Part shown: positions 54,453 to 61,685 of the stretch, in pieces
Layout: each line of letters opens with the position of its first letter
How positions within the stretch are numbered: position 1 is the first letter of the stretch
DNA from: Eisenbergiella porci
Lineage (GTDB): Bacteria; Bacillota; Clostridia; Lachnospirales; Lachnospiraceae
Reading direction: 5' to 3'
Length of the DNA: 64,000 nucleotides
NCBI RefSeq assembly: GCF_009696275.1
Contig: NZ_VUMI01000024.1
Span: 23,323 to 87,322, forward strand
Translations under genes and position numbers: made by a program
Notes under the pieces: model-generated
Seen by the model: only the letters and a program-made list of their open reading frames with translations
Told to the model about the DNA's origin: nothing
Database searches by the model: none

Positions 54453-55376
54453 TAGTGTGATAGTAAAAATTGTTTTCTGGTACGGCTGGCTCTCTAAAGT
54501 AATGTCGCCGCCCAGCTGCAAGGCAAGGTTTTTTGCAATCGTCAATCCAAGACCATTTCCTTGCATGGCGCTATTTCGGGAATCTTCCATCGTAAACAGT
54601 CGGTCAAAAACAGAATCAGCGAATTCTTTTTCAATTCCACGGCCCTTGTCCACAATGTCGATATAGAGATGTGCCTGATCTGTCCGCAAAAATACGCCCA
54701 GATACTTTCCCTCGCTGCCATAGCGGATTGCATTAGAAATCAAATTGAACATTATTCTCTGGAGCGCATCTTTATTGGCATTTGCATACAACACTTGATC
54801 GGGTATGTCGATTTCAACTTCAAAGTCTTTTTTTGAGAGTAGCTCATAGAAATCCAAAACATTTTCCCGGCAGGCTTCGTTTACATTCAAACGCTCCAAC
54901 GGCATATCTGTATCGCCAGCCTCTAATTTAGCAAGAGTAAAGAATTGTGTAATCAATTCCATTACACGGTGGGCGGTGTTTTCTATTTTTTGCAACATTT
55001 CATTGCTTTGAGTTCCGTTCAAACGCATAATCTCCAAATAGCCAAGGATTACGGTCATGGGGGTCTTAATATCATGTGAAATGTTGGACAACATTTTTTT
55101 GGATGCCATTTCAGCCCGCCGATACTCCACTTTTACTTTCTGCCGATCTTCCAACATTCGATTGATCTGTGTCGCAAGCTCTATCAACGCCTTATTATCG
55201 GTAAAGACTGTCACTTTTTCGTCGCTGCCGGTATCAAGAAGTTCTTTCAATTTGCTGCTGATCTCATGTATCTTTGCCTTTGTTCCTGCGTGAAACGCAA
55301 ACTGTTGATAAACAATGATACAGACTAAAAATGCAATACAAATGGTCAGCAAAAAGATAATTGTTGCATTGCTCAT
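54435..55376 (-). CDS. Sensor histidine kinase
   Basis: A 313-residue kinase with one N-terminal membrane segment (ATIIFLLTICIAFLVCIIVY) and only a short loop, so sensing is probably within the membrane or through partners, as in other peptide-resistance kinases. The phospho-acceptor His is in SNISHDIKTPMTVILGYLE. The ATP-binding domain has the N box (NLISNAIRYG), G1 (VDKGRGIEKE), and GNGLGLTIAKNLALQLGG. The start overlaps the response regulator stop by four bases (ATGA). It probably activates the ABC genes downstream. Confidence 0.92.
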   Translation of the reverse strand: MSNATIIFLLTICIAFLVCIIVYQQFAFHAGTKAKIHEISSKLKELLDTGSDEKVTVFTDNKALIELATQINRMLEDRQKVKVEYRRAEMASKKMLSNISHDIKTPMTVILGYLEIMRLNGTQSNEMLQKIENTAHRVMELITQFFTLAKLEAGDTDMPLERLNVNEACRENVLDFYELLSKKDFEVEIDIPDQVLYANANKDALQRIMFNLISNAIRYGSEGKYLGVFLRTDQAHLYIDIVDKGRGIEKEFADSVFDRLFTMEDSRNSAMQGNGLGLTIAKNLALQLGGDITLESQPYQKTIFTITLKKMAY

Positions 55377-56062
55377 TTCTGTTCTCCCAGCTTATAGCCA
55401 ATCCCCCATACGGTTATAACAACTTGCGGCTTTCGTGGATCATCCTCAATTTTCGTTCGTAAACGGCTGATGTGGACATTGACGGCATTTTCATCTCCCA
55501 TATAGGCATCGTTCCAGATCAGAGAATAGATTTGAGCCTTTGTATAGACCCTTTGTGGGTTTTTCAGTAGCAGCCGTAAAATGTCAAATTCTTTTGCGGT
55601 CAGTTCGATAATCTCACCTGATTTTGTGACGGTGTGATTTTCTAAGTTCATAACCAATGTTCCCCACACAAGTTTCGTTTGCTCTGGCTGTACGGCAGCA
55701 TATTCGGTATTTCTCCGTATGTTTGCTTTAATACGCGCCATAACCTCTGTTATGGAAAACGGTTTTGTAATATAGTCATCCGCACCAAGACCTAAACCTA
55801 AAGTTTTATCGGAATCCGAATCCTTTGCAGAAATGATGATAATTGGCACCGTACTTTTTTGACGAATATACTTCATTACCTCCATACCCGTGATTTGGGG
55901 AATCATCAAATCCAATAAGACGATACCGTAAGAACCTGTATCGAAAGCCTCACATGCCTTTTGACCGTCGGCAGCGCAAACAATTTCAAAGTTTTCTGCC
56001 ATGAGATAGCTGCTTAACATTTCGCTTATCTCCTTATCATCTTCAATCAACAATATTCTCAT
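55373..56062 (-). CDS. OmpR-family response regulator
   Basis: A 229-residue regulator. The receiver domain has the acidic pair (LLIEDDKEIS), the phosphoacceptor Asp in YGIVLLDLMIPQITG, the Thr/Ser in IIISAKDSDSDK and the Lys in DDYITKPFS. A winged-helix DNA-binding domain follows (LTAKEFDILRLLLKNPQRVY, VNVHISRLRTKIEDDP). It overlaps the small HTH gene by four bases at its start and the kinase at its end. The partners for activation are the kinase and the ABC operon. Confidence 0.95.
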   Translation of the reverse strand: MRILLIEDDKEISEMLSSYLMAENFEIVCAADGQKACEAFDTGSYGIVLLDLMIPQITGMEVMKYIRQKSTVPIIIISAKDSDSDKTLGLGLGADDYITKPFSITEVMARIKANIRRNTEYAAVQPEQTKLVWGTLVMNLENHTVTKSGEIIELTAKEFDILRLLLKNPQRVYTKAQIYSLIWNDAYMGDENAVNVHISRLRTKIEDDPRKPQVVITVWGIGYKLGEQK

Positions 56063-56241
56063 TGGTTGTTCCTCTCTTTCTTTCTACGCCCATCAGCGGG
56101 CTTTTCTGCCTCTTTTGGAATCAGCCAGATTGTTGCTACTTTAATAGCACCTTTAATGCGATTGGCTGTACAATAATAATTTATCTGCCGAACCGAAACT
56201 CCCCATTTTTCACTTGCTTCTTTTAGCGTCATATAATCCAT
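56059..56241 (-). CDS. Small helix-turn-helix protein
   Basis: A 60-residue DNA-binding protein with an excisionase/MerR-like HTH: MTLKEASEKWGVSVRQINYY as the first two helices, then CTANRIKGAIKVATIWLIPK and a basic tail. It begins with ATG after GGAGGTG. It overlaps the response regulator start by four bases, so it is part of the same operon. Its role may be auxiliary control of the operon; as an Xis-like protein it could also act on DNA ends, but it is far from the recombinase. Confidence 0.75.
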   Translation of the reverse strand: MDYMTLKEASEKWGVSVRQINYYCTANRIKGAIKVATIWLIPKEAEKPADGRRKKERNNQ

Positions 56242-56399
56242 ATCTACACCTCCGGCAATCTATTCTATTATATTTCTATCGCTGGAAGAATACAAGTTTA
56301 TGCTGCTATAAAGGCGAAATAAAATATTACTTCACATCAAATTGCATTACATTCTCATAATCCAACCCGAAATGTACAATGATATAGGGTGATATGAGA

Positions 56400-56759
56400 A
56401 TGAACCAAGACGAAAGAAGGTTTGACTTTCATGGGCTCGGGTTGGCTCTGAAACAGGCCAGAGAGGAAAAGGGCTGGACGCAAGCCTATGTGGCGGAGCT
56501 GGTCGGCAAAACTGACCGCACCATTATGAACATTGAGAACAAAGGCCAGCACCCCAGCTTCAACCTGTTTTTCAAACTCGTCACTCTGTTCGACATTTCC
56601 GTAGATCAGTTTTTCTATACAGAAGGTCAGCGTGGAGAGAACAGTTGCAGAAAGCACATTGATGTGCTTTTAAGCTCGATGAATGAGAAAGAGCTTGTTG
56701 TTATGGAGGCCACAGCCGAAGGGCTCAAGAAAGCCAGAGAAACGGAGGTTCCAGAATAA
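56400..56759 (+). CDS. XRE-type transcriptional regulator
   Basis: About 119 residues, the only convincing + strand gene of the element. A helix-turn-helix domain runs from LGLALKQAREEKGWTQAYVA through ELVGKTDRTIMNIENKGQHP to LFFKLVTLFDISVDQFF. The C-terminal half is helical with MNEKELVVMEATAEGLKKAR. It is divergent from the cargo operon over a 158-bp gap and could repress element transfer or the cargo genes. I place the start at ATG 56400, eight bases after AGGGTG; ATG 56394 is in frame but too close to that site. Confidence 0.82.
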   Translation: MNQDERRFDFHGLGLALKQAREEKGWTQAYVAELVGKTDRTIMNIENKGQHPSFNLFFKLVTLFDISVDQFFYTEGQRGENSCRKHIDVLLSSMNEKELVVMEATAEGLKKARETEVPE

Positions 56760-56870
56760 GGGCCTCTGTTTTTTTGCGCCATTTTCGGGGGTGCCGCTAA
56801 GTGGCAAGCAATGCCTCCGTGGCCACAAAGGCCCGGACGCTGCTTGTTGGGGCTCGCCCCAAACCCGTAT

Positions 56871-56893
56871 CTTCGGGCCAACATGGCCCGAAG
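56871..56893. repeat. 23-bp palindrome, copy 4
   Basis: A perfect copy: CTTCGGGCCA, centre ACA, TGGCCCGAAG. It lies between the XRE gene and the relaxase stop, 35 bp from that stop. Confidence 0.97.
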
Positions 56894-56927
56894 TATTTGC
56901 GTCGCTTTGCTCCTTGTTTTCATAACC

Positions 56928-58343
56928 TCAACGCTCCTTTTCCTGCTTTCTGCCCGGCTCGGTGTAGCCCAGCAGAGTATCAATATTTGCCTTGATGGTG
57001 ACGATCTCCTGCATATCCCGGCGCGCCTTTTGGTACTCACCATAGAGGCGTTTTTTCTTTGCCGTCAGCTTGCGGCCTTCCTCCTTCAGCACATTCATTT
57101 TCGGGAGCTTCGCCCCGCCCAGCAGACGGCGCATTTCCGCCTGTGCCGCCCGGTACAGTTCAATATCGGCCTCATGCTCCGCAAGGAATTTCCGGCTGTA
57201 CTTGGCAGCCTTGTACTGCTCAAAGACCGGGCGTGTTCTGGCATACTGAACCGTTGCGGCCTTTAGCCCGGCATTGGTTTTCATGGCCTGCTCCGTCTGC
57301 TTGATCTGCTCGGAAAGCGCATGGAAATGGTCGGTTGCCTCGGTGGCTTTCTGAGCCAACTGCTCATAATCAGTCAGGCCGTTGTCCTGTATATAGGCGA
57401 GGGCGGCGGCCATCTGCTTGATGTTGAACACCTTCGCCCACCGCTCGTAGCCCGGTCCCTTACCGGCAGCCAGTTTTGCTTGAATATCCACCGCTAGACT
57501 GATTTTTCGCTCCGGGCGTCCGGGGCGTTTTTCTTTGCCCTCAATGGCGGCAAGAACATCTTTCAGATCGTAGCCGTCCCCCAGCGTAGAGGCCCGCAGA
57601 CGGGTAAAGCGTTCCTGTCCCTGGCCGGTCAGCCGGAAGCTGATACCACCGCCCCGAACCTTCTTGACTTCATATCCGGCCCGCTTCATCAGACCGAGAA
57701 ATTCGTCCAGATCGGCGGGGCGCTCCGCCAGCGCAGTATCAATGGCAAGGCGCAGCCGGTCCTGATACGAAAGCGGCCCTTTCCGTTCTTTCTGCCACTC
57801 CCCATAGTTCCGGTATTTTCCCTTGCTCCGGGGCTTCGGGTTCTCTACAATAGACAGCCCGTTTTCAAGGCACAGTCTGTCGGAGAGCCGCCGGAGGGCG
57901 AAGCTGGAGCCCCAGAAGTTTCGGAATTTCCGGGTACAGTCAAGGGTGGTAGAGTTGTAATAGATGTGACAATGGATGTGCTGCTTGTCGGTATGCGTGG
58001 TAACGATAAAAGCGTGCCGCCCCTTCGTCCAGCGCATAGCCAGTTCATAGCCGATACGGTTCGCCTCCTTCGGGGTGATCTCTCCCGGATAGAAGGACTG
58101 TCGTATCTGATAGCACAGTACATCATTGGCCTTTTTCTGTTCCCGGCCTGTCATGGCGGCATAGCTGGCTTTCGCCAAAAGAAACTCGTCCGCCACGGTG
58201 GCAGGGTCGCACTCATAAGCGGAGATATACTTTCCGCTTTCTGTTTTTTCCGGGTTTTTTCCATAGTCCAGACAATCCCGGATGGCCTCGGCAATCGTTT
58301 CGCCTTCGCCCGCATGGCGCTGCAACAAAGTTGTGGTAGCCAG
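56928..58343 (-). CDS. Relaxase/mobilization nuclease
   Basis: A 471-residue relaxase that nicks the transfer origin. The N-terminal domain begins with ATTTLLQRHAGEGETIAEAI (family start), CLDYGKNPEKTE and ISAYECDPATVADEFLLAK. The metal-binding HxDxxHxH-like motif is TTHTDKQHIHCHIYYN. A helical Lys/Glu-rich C-terminal region follows. The first standard start in frame (TTG 58328) would drop part of the family N-terminus, so I give the near-cognate CTG at 58343, which lies nine bases after GGGAGG. If CTG is not used, TTG 58328 is the next choice. Confidence 0.88.
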   Translation of the reverse strand: MATTTLLQRHAGEGETIAEAIRDCLDYGKNPEKTESGKYISAYECDPATVADEFLLAKASYAAMTGREQKKANDVLCYQIRQSFYPGEITPKEANRIGYELAMRWTKGRHAFIVTTHTDKQHIHCHIYYNSTTLDCTRKFRNFWGSSFALRRLSDRLCLENGLSIVENPKPRSKGKYRNYGEWQKERKGPLSYQDRLRLAIDTALAERPADLDEFLGLMKRAGYEVKKVRGGGISFRLTGQGQERFTRLRASTLGDGYDLKDVLAAIEGKEKRPGRPERKISLAVDIQAKLAAGKGPGYERWAKVFNIKQMAAALAYIQDNGLTDYEQLAQKATEATDHFHALSEQIKQTEQAMKTNAGLKAATVQYARTRPVFEQYKAAKYSRKFLAEHEADIELYRAAQAEMRRLLGGAKLPKMNVLKEEGRKLTAKKKRLYGEYQKARRDMQEIVTIKANIDTLLGYTEPGRKQEKER

Positions 58344-58395
58344 AAATCATCCCTCCCTTCTATGAAAAAAGGGCGGCCCATCCAGACCGCCCCGA

Positions 58396-58418
58396 CTTCG
58401 GGCCAACATGGCCCGAGG
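58396..58418. repeat. 23-bp palindrome, copy 5
   Basis: CTTCGGGCCA, centre ACA, TGGCCCGAGG, with one arm difference. It lies between the relaxase start and the stop of the CD1845-type gene. Confidence 0.95.
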
Positions 58419-58422
58419 CTGT

Positions 58423-58716
58423 TTAACTTGCCAGAAACCGATACAGAGCGGATTTTCCTCCGTCCAGCGCCCAAAGCAGAGAACCAGCCGCCGCTTGCAG
58501 CCCATACGGCGAAAGGAGGAAGGCGAGGAACAGAAATACAATCCCGCCAATGGGGGTCGGCGTGAAAAAGAGGGCGATACCCAGCACCGCCAGGATCACG
58601 GAGGCAATCGTCAGCAGGAAGGCGCAAATATCAAACAGAAACACCAGCAGAGCCGCCAGAAGGGATAGCGCCAGAGCGAAGGGCGCGACTAATATTTTCA
58701 GCAGTATCTTCATCAT
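58423..58716 (-). CDS. CD1845 family membrane protein
   Basis: A 97-residue protein of the CD1845 family from C. difficile CTn elements. It is highly hydrophobic with three segments (ILVAPFALALSLLAALLVFL, AFLLTIASVILAVLGIALFF, IGGIVFLFLAFLLSPYG). The role in transfer is unknown, perhaps part of the mating channel. ATG 58716 has AAAGGAGG at five bases; a second ATG lies just behind. The frame extends upstream to 58770 across the promoter module. It is followed by the relaxase. Confidence 0.8.
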   Translation of the reverse strand: MMKILLKILVAPFALALSLLAALLVFLFDICAFLLTIASVILAVLGIALFFTPTPIGGIVFLFLAFLLSPYGLQAAAGSLLWALDGGKSALYRFLAS

Positions 58717-58744
58717 CAAAACCTCCTTTATTCTTTCTATCTCT

Positions 58745-58800
58745 ATTTTATCATGCCTGCCCGGGGACATAAATGTTGCGAAAGATTAGTGAATCCTGTC
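58745..58800 (-). promoter_or_regulatory. Promoter module (copy 2) before the CD1845 gene
   Basis: On the minus strand TTTATG (58768-58773) and TAAAAT (58745-58750) are 17 bp apart. The stretch GGACAGG, TTCACTAA, TTCGCAACAT and GTCCCCGGGC matches the recombinase promoter region at 49919-49980, apart from small differences. Confidence 0.55.
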
Positions 58801-58806
58801 CCGGAG

Positions 58807-58829
58807 CTTCGGGTCAACATGGCCCGAAG
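58807..58829. repeat. 23-bp palindrome, copy 6
   Basis: CTTCGGGTCA, centre ACA, TGGCCCGAAG, with one mismatch in the left arm. It lies between MobC and the CD1845 promoter. Confidence 0.93.
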
Positions 58830-58886
58830 TGGTAAAAAAAGAACAGGGCGGCAAGCCCCACACAACGGAAGCCTGCCGCCCTCGTC

Positions 58887-59228
58887 TTACTTTGCCACCA
58901 GCTCGGAGAGCTCCCGCAGCACCTTTGACACCTCGCCCCACAGCTTTTCATAGTCCCGCTTCAATCCGTCGATTTCCTCCGGGTACACGCCGTAGGTATG
59001 CGCGTGTACGGCGACCTGATTGAGATTGTTGGAACAGCGCCTTTGCAGAGAGATCAATTCTTTTATGGGCGCAAGGTCAATGTGCAGGATATACCCGTTC
59101 AGAGCCATCTTCCGCACATAAGCCCCGGCATTGGAAATGCCCGCTTCGGCCATCCGCTCATGGATGGCCGCCAGCTCGTCCGGCGTCACCATGACGTGCA
59201 GATGGACATTCCGCTTGCGGTTCTCCAT
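58887..59228 (-). CDS. MobC-like relaxosome protein
   Basis: A 113-residue relaxosome accessory protein of the MobC family. A ribbon-helix-helix N-terminal part (RNVHLHVMVTPDELAAIHER) and the family region AGISNAGAYVRKMALNGYIL are visible, then a helical part with LISLQRRCSNNLNQVAVHAH, which is typical of MobC. It helps the relaxase bind at the origin of transfer. The ATG shares one base with the stop of the preceding gene (TGATG), so expression is coupled. Confidence 0.9.
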   Translation of the reverse strand: MENRKRNVHLHVMVTPDELAAIHERMAEAGISNAGAYVRKMALNGYILHIDLAPIKELISLQRRCSNNLNQVAVHAHTYGVYPEEIDGLKRDYEKLWGEVSKVLRELSELVAK

Positions 59229-59410
59229 CAGCGTTCCAGCTCCCGGCCCTTTCTGCGCTCTTTGGGCTCCTTCACTTTATCCAGCGGTTTTGCGTCCAGC
59301 TCCGGGGGCGCAGGCGGGATGGGCGTGTTGTTGGGTACGCCGTCGATCATGTTGCAGTTCTGCTCCGTGGAGAGTTCGGCGGTTTTCAGATAGTTGTCTT
59401 TTTCGTGCAT
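59228..59410 (-). CDS. Small DUF4316-type element protein
   Basis: A 60-residue protein with the short pattern NYLKTAELSTEQNCNMIDGV, PNNTPIP and a Pro/Lys/Glu-rich tail (LDAKPLDKVKEPKERRKG). It matches the N-terminal part of DUF4316-type proteins found in CTn elements and is cut short there compared with larger family members; the next gene upstream carries the rest-like segment. No membrane or DNA-binding motif is seen. It couples with MobC by a shared base. Confidence 0.65.
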   Translation of the reverse strand: MHEKDNYLKTAELSTEQNCNMIDGVPNNTPIPPAPPELDAKPLDKVKEPKERRKGRELER

Positions 59411-59422
59411 GGCAATCCTCCT

Positions 59423-60013
59423 TTATCGTTCCTCATGGTTTTTATGGTCCCGCTTCTGGCTGGGTTCCTTCGGGGGTTCCTGCCCTCTGGCTCCATCCTT
59501 GAGCCGGGCGGTGATGGAGGGGCGCGCCCGGTCAGGATTAGCCGGCGCGGGTTTCAGCTCATAGTCCTCCATCTGTTTTTCGGTCAGCGGCTTTGCATAG
59601 GTCAGTTCGCCCCATGCCATCAGCCTGCCATTTGCCACAGGACGCCGCCTGTCGTCATCGTAGTTGACGATGGAAAGCGGAAGGTTATCCGGGGGCTTCG
59701 GGTAGGTGCCTATGTCCACAGGGCGCTGGGTGGAATAGTAGCGGTAAACGCCATCCGGGCCCAGCTCTGTATTTTTGACTGCTGCATGGTAAAGGTGCTG
59801 ATAATCGTCCACCCGGCGATCAAAGTCCCGCTGCGCCCATTCCAGACTGTTTCCATAGCGGCCCCAGTAGTAATCCCGCTGGCCCTTTTCGCCTTCGGTA
59901 AACTGCCAGGTCACAAATGGGTCCGGCGCTCCCGGATTATGCCCCAGCGCAAAGCCGTGTCCGCTGTCAAAAGTGGTTGTTTTCAAAATGGCATAGCCTT
60001 GTACGATCTCCAA
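59423..60013 (-). CDS. DUF4316-related (YodL-like) element protein
   Basis: A 196-residue protein: ILKTTTFDSGHGFALGHNPG, APDPFVTWQFTEGE, YWGRYGNSLEWAQRDFDRRV and YSTQRPVDIGTYPKPPDN are typical of the DUF4316/YodL-type proteins of Tn1549-like elements. Function unknown, with no signal or membrane segment. The start is TTG at 60013, which follows AGGAGG at six bases and gives MEIVQGYAIL; the ATG-type start further upstream lies before the ribosome site. Its C-terminus (ARPSITARLKDGARGQEPPK) overlaps little with the next gene, 12 bases away. Confidence 0.78.
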   Translation of the reverse strand: MEIVQGYAILKTTTFDSGHGFALGHNPGAPDPFVTWQFTEGEKGQRDYYWGRYGNSLEWAQRDFDRRVDDYQHLYHAAVKNTELGPDGVYRYYSTQRPVDIGTYPKPPDNLPLSIVNYDDDRRRPVANGRLMAWGELTYAKPLTEKQMEDYELKPAPANPDRARPSITARLKDGARGQEPPKEPSQKRDHKNHEER

Positions 60014-60032
60014 GAGATACCTCCTTTCTGTA

Positions 60033-60055
60033 CCTCGGGCCAACATGGCCCGAAG
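60033..60055. repeat. 23-bp palindrome, copy 7
   Basis: CCTCGGGCCA, centre ACA, TGGCCCGAAG, with one arm difference. It is just upstream of the ribosome site of the gene at 60013. Confidence 0.95.
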
Positions 60056-60145
60056 TGTGGTATGTTACGAAATGAGGGAGTAAACCGGGGCGGGATGGGT
60101 TGCAGTATTCCCGCCCCGGAAACGCCCTCAAAAAAGCCCGGAATA

Positions 60146-60547
60146 TCAAGCCTTTCGGGGCGGCAAATCGTAACCGCCGCCCGGCCTTTTCTCCCGCATT
60201 TTCCTCATGCGTTCCCGGCTTTTCCGGCGGTTTCCTTCGGCCTTGCAGGCGTCGGAACAGTAGGCTTGACGGCCTTCGGGTAAAAATGCCCGCCCGCAGA
60301 CCACACAGGCCCGAAGCTCCGGGGAGCTGCCTTCCACGGTCAGCGCCGCAAGAAGCTCCGGGTCAAGGGGCAAGACGGCCTCCCGGAAATACCGACAGTA
60401 AGCGCCCGTCCAGCATTTGTGCAGCATATAGCAGGCGCAGTCCAGCGGCAGGCACAGGCCCGTTTCCCGGTCATAGTTGGCGCACATCCCCGTGACAAGG
60501 GAACGGATTTTCTTCTTCTCGTCACGGGTCAGCTCCCGGGCGTCCAT
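60146..60547 (-). CDS. Cysteine-rich VLP domain protein
   Basis: A 133-residue protein of the cysteine-rich VLP family common in Tn1549-like elements. An N-terminal basic part (LTRDEKKKIRSLVTGMCANY) is followed by the DCACYMLHKCWTGAYCRYF cysteine block, and then a zinc-finger-like segment (CVVCGRAFLPEGRQAYCSDA). Both look like metal sites, which makes nucleic-acid binding plausible. A basic tail ends with PRK-A. The ATG directly follows the stop of the upstream gene (TGAATG), and the weak ribosome site suggests translational coupling. Confidence 0.82.
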   Translation of the reverse strand: MDARELTRDEKKKIRSLVTGMCANYDRETGLCLPLDCACYMLHKCWTGAYCRYFREAVLPLDPELLAALTVEGSSPELRACVVCGRAFLPEGRQAYCSDACKAEGNRRKSRERMRKMREKRPGGGYDLPPRKA

Positions 60548-60739
60548 TCAGGACTTCGGGCCACGATGGCCCGAAGGGCGGGGCTCCACGATCAGCGCCC
60601 GGAATTTCTTCCGACACTGTTTTTTCCTGCCTTTGCACTCCTTGTAGTAGCGGCATCCGGTACAAGGGTCATCGCTGCCCCGGCCCGGCCACGGCACTTC
60701 CTTCATCATTCGTTCAAAGGGGCTGTTGGTAAAATTCAC
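60548..60739 (-). CDS. Small cysteine-rich element protein
   Basis: A 63-residue protein starting at GTG 60739, eight bases after AGGAGG, and overlapping the end of the DUF4366 gene by four bases. The core CTGCRYYKECKGRKKQCRKK has four cysteines, typical of a small zinc-binding protein of these elements. The C-terminal residues PSGHRGPKS come from a copy of the 23-bp palindrome, so the original protein probably ended sooner. The frame extends upstream to 60775, but that part lies inside the DUF4366 gene. Confidence 0.7.
   Translation of the reverse strand: MNFTNSPFERMMKEVPWPGRGSDDPCTGCRYYKECKGRKKQCRKKFRALIVEPRPSGHRGPKS
60554..60576. repeat. 23-bp palindrome, copy 8 (translated)
   Basis: CTTCGGGCCA, centre CGA, TGGCCCGAAG. 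It lies inside the 3' end of the small cysteine-rich gene and reads SGHRGPK in that frame. Confidence 0.95.
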
Positions 60740-61410
60740 TGGTGGGCCTCCTGTTCTTCCGTGTCCTCGTCCCACGGAGGGGTATCCTCGTCCTCGGATT
60801 CCTCTGCGATTTCCTCCGGCCCTTCGTCCTCATATTCGCAGTAGTCGTCCTCCAAGTCCGGCGCTTCGTGCTTCGGCTTGTAAATCTTGAAGTAATAACC
60901 GGCACCGCCGCCGATCAGCACCACCGCCCCGATCAGGAGCAGCGAAAGAAGTGGGCTGTCTGTTTTTTCGGCCTCGGGTTCGGGTTCCGGCTCGGTCACT
61001 TCCTCCACGGGTTCGGTGGGCTCCGGCTCCGGTTCGGGGGTCACTTCCTCTGCTGGTTCCTCGCCCTGTTCGGCAAGAGGCAGAAGGTCATCCACGGTTA
61101 CAGCGTTGAGGAAATAGACGTTTTCGCTGGTTTTCTGCTTGTCGATCACCAGATAGAAAACACTCTCGTCTGCGGTGGTAATGGTGTAGAACTCTTTGCC
61201 GTCCTCGTCGGTGGCGTTGTCCACCACCGTTCCCGTTCCATCCGGGGTAAAGGGGTTCTGGGTTTCCGGCTCCGCCTCGGTTTCCACCGGGGCGGGAGTG
61301 GCCTCGGGCTGCGGCTCATTGCTCTGGGCGTAAGCCGGGACCGTAAAGATCAGGCAACACAAAAGGCTGGCAGTCATCACCGCCAGCCTGCGAAATTTAG
61401 TTTTCTTCAT
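60736..61410 (-). CDS. CD1107 family protein (DUF4366)
   Basis: A 224-residue protein of the CD1107/DUF4366 family, found in the transfer region of Tn1549 and CTn elements. A signal peptide (FRRLAVMTASLLCCLIFTV) leads to a Pro/Glu-rich stretch, the domain core GTVVDNATDEDGKEFYTITT, DESVFYLVIDKQKTSENVYF and LNAVTVDDLLPLAEQGEE, an acidic Pro/Glu linker, a membrane segment (LLSLLLIGAVVLIGGGAGYY) and an acidic cytoplasmic tail. It is probably part of the mating channel at the cell surface. ATG 61410 follows AAAGGAGG. It overlaps the DUF4315 gene by 14 bases. Confidence 0.88.
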   Translation of the reverse strand: MKKTKFRRLAVMTASLLCCLIFTVPAYAQSNEPQPEATPAPVETEAEPETQNPFTPDGTGTVVDNATDEDGKEFYTITTADESVFYLVIDKQKTSENVYFLNAVTVDDLLPLAEQGEEPAEEVTPEPEPEPTEPVEEVTEPEPEPEAEKTDSPLLSLLLIGAVVLIGGGAGYYFKIYKPKHEAPDLEDDYCEYEDEGPEEIAEESEDEDTPPWDEDTEEQEAHQ

Positions 61411-61663
61411 GGGCCGTGTCCTCCTTTTCGGGTGCCTCCGGCTTCGGGCCATTGTGGCCCGAAGCGGCAAGGCTGTTTTTGGGGTCGTTCAGAAATGCCA
61501 TCAGCTCGGCGGGGGTCAGTTTGAGAGAGCGCACCGCCTGCACGATCTGGCTGTTTTCTTCCTCCTGTTTCTGCTTTTCCAGCTCCCGGATTTTGGCCTG
61601 CCACTCGGCGGCCTTCTCCCGGGCCTTTTCCAGCTCCTTATCGAGCTTGTCGATCTTGTTCAT
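61397..61663 (-). CDS. DUF4315 family protein
   Basis: An 88-residue protein of the DUF4315 family, usual in these elements: a coiled coil (IDKLDKELEKAREKAAEWQA, KIRELEKQKQEEENSQ) then IVQAVRSLKLTPAELMAFLN, the conserved C-terminal helix. The last part, AASGHNGPKPEAPEKEDTAHEE, contains a translated copy of the 23-bp palindrome and is longer than usual. ATG 61663 follows AAAGGAG; the frame upstream to 61762 lies inside the hydrolase gene. Its function is unknown, possibly a channel or adaptor subunit. Confidence 0.85.
   Translation of the reverse strand: MNKIDKLDKELEKAREKAAEWQAKIRELEKQKQEEENSQIVQAVRSLKLTPAELMAFLNDPKNSLAASGHNGPKPEAPEKEDTAHEEN
61442..61464. repeat. 23-bp palindrome, copy 9 (translated)
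   Basis: CTTCGGGCCA, centre TTG, TGGCCCGAAG. It lies inside the 3' part of the DUF4315 gene and reads SGHNGPK. Confidence 0.95.
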
Positions 61664-61685
61664 GCAAGGACTCCTTTCTTCTGGC

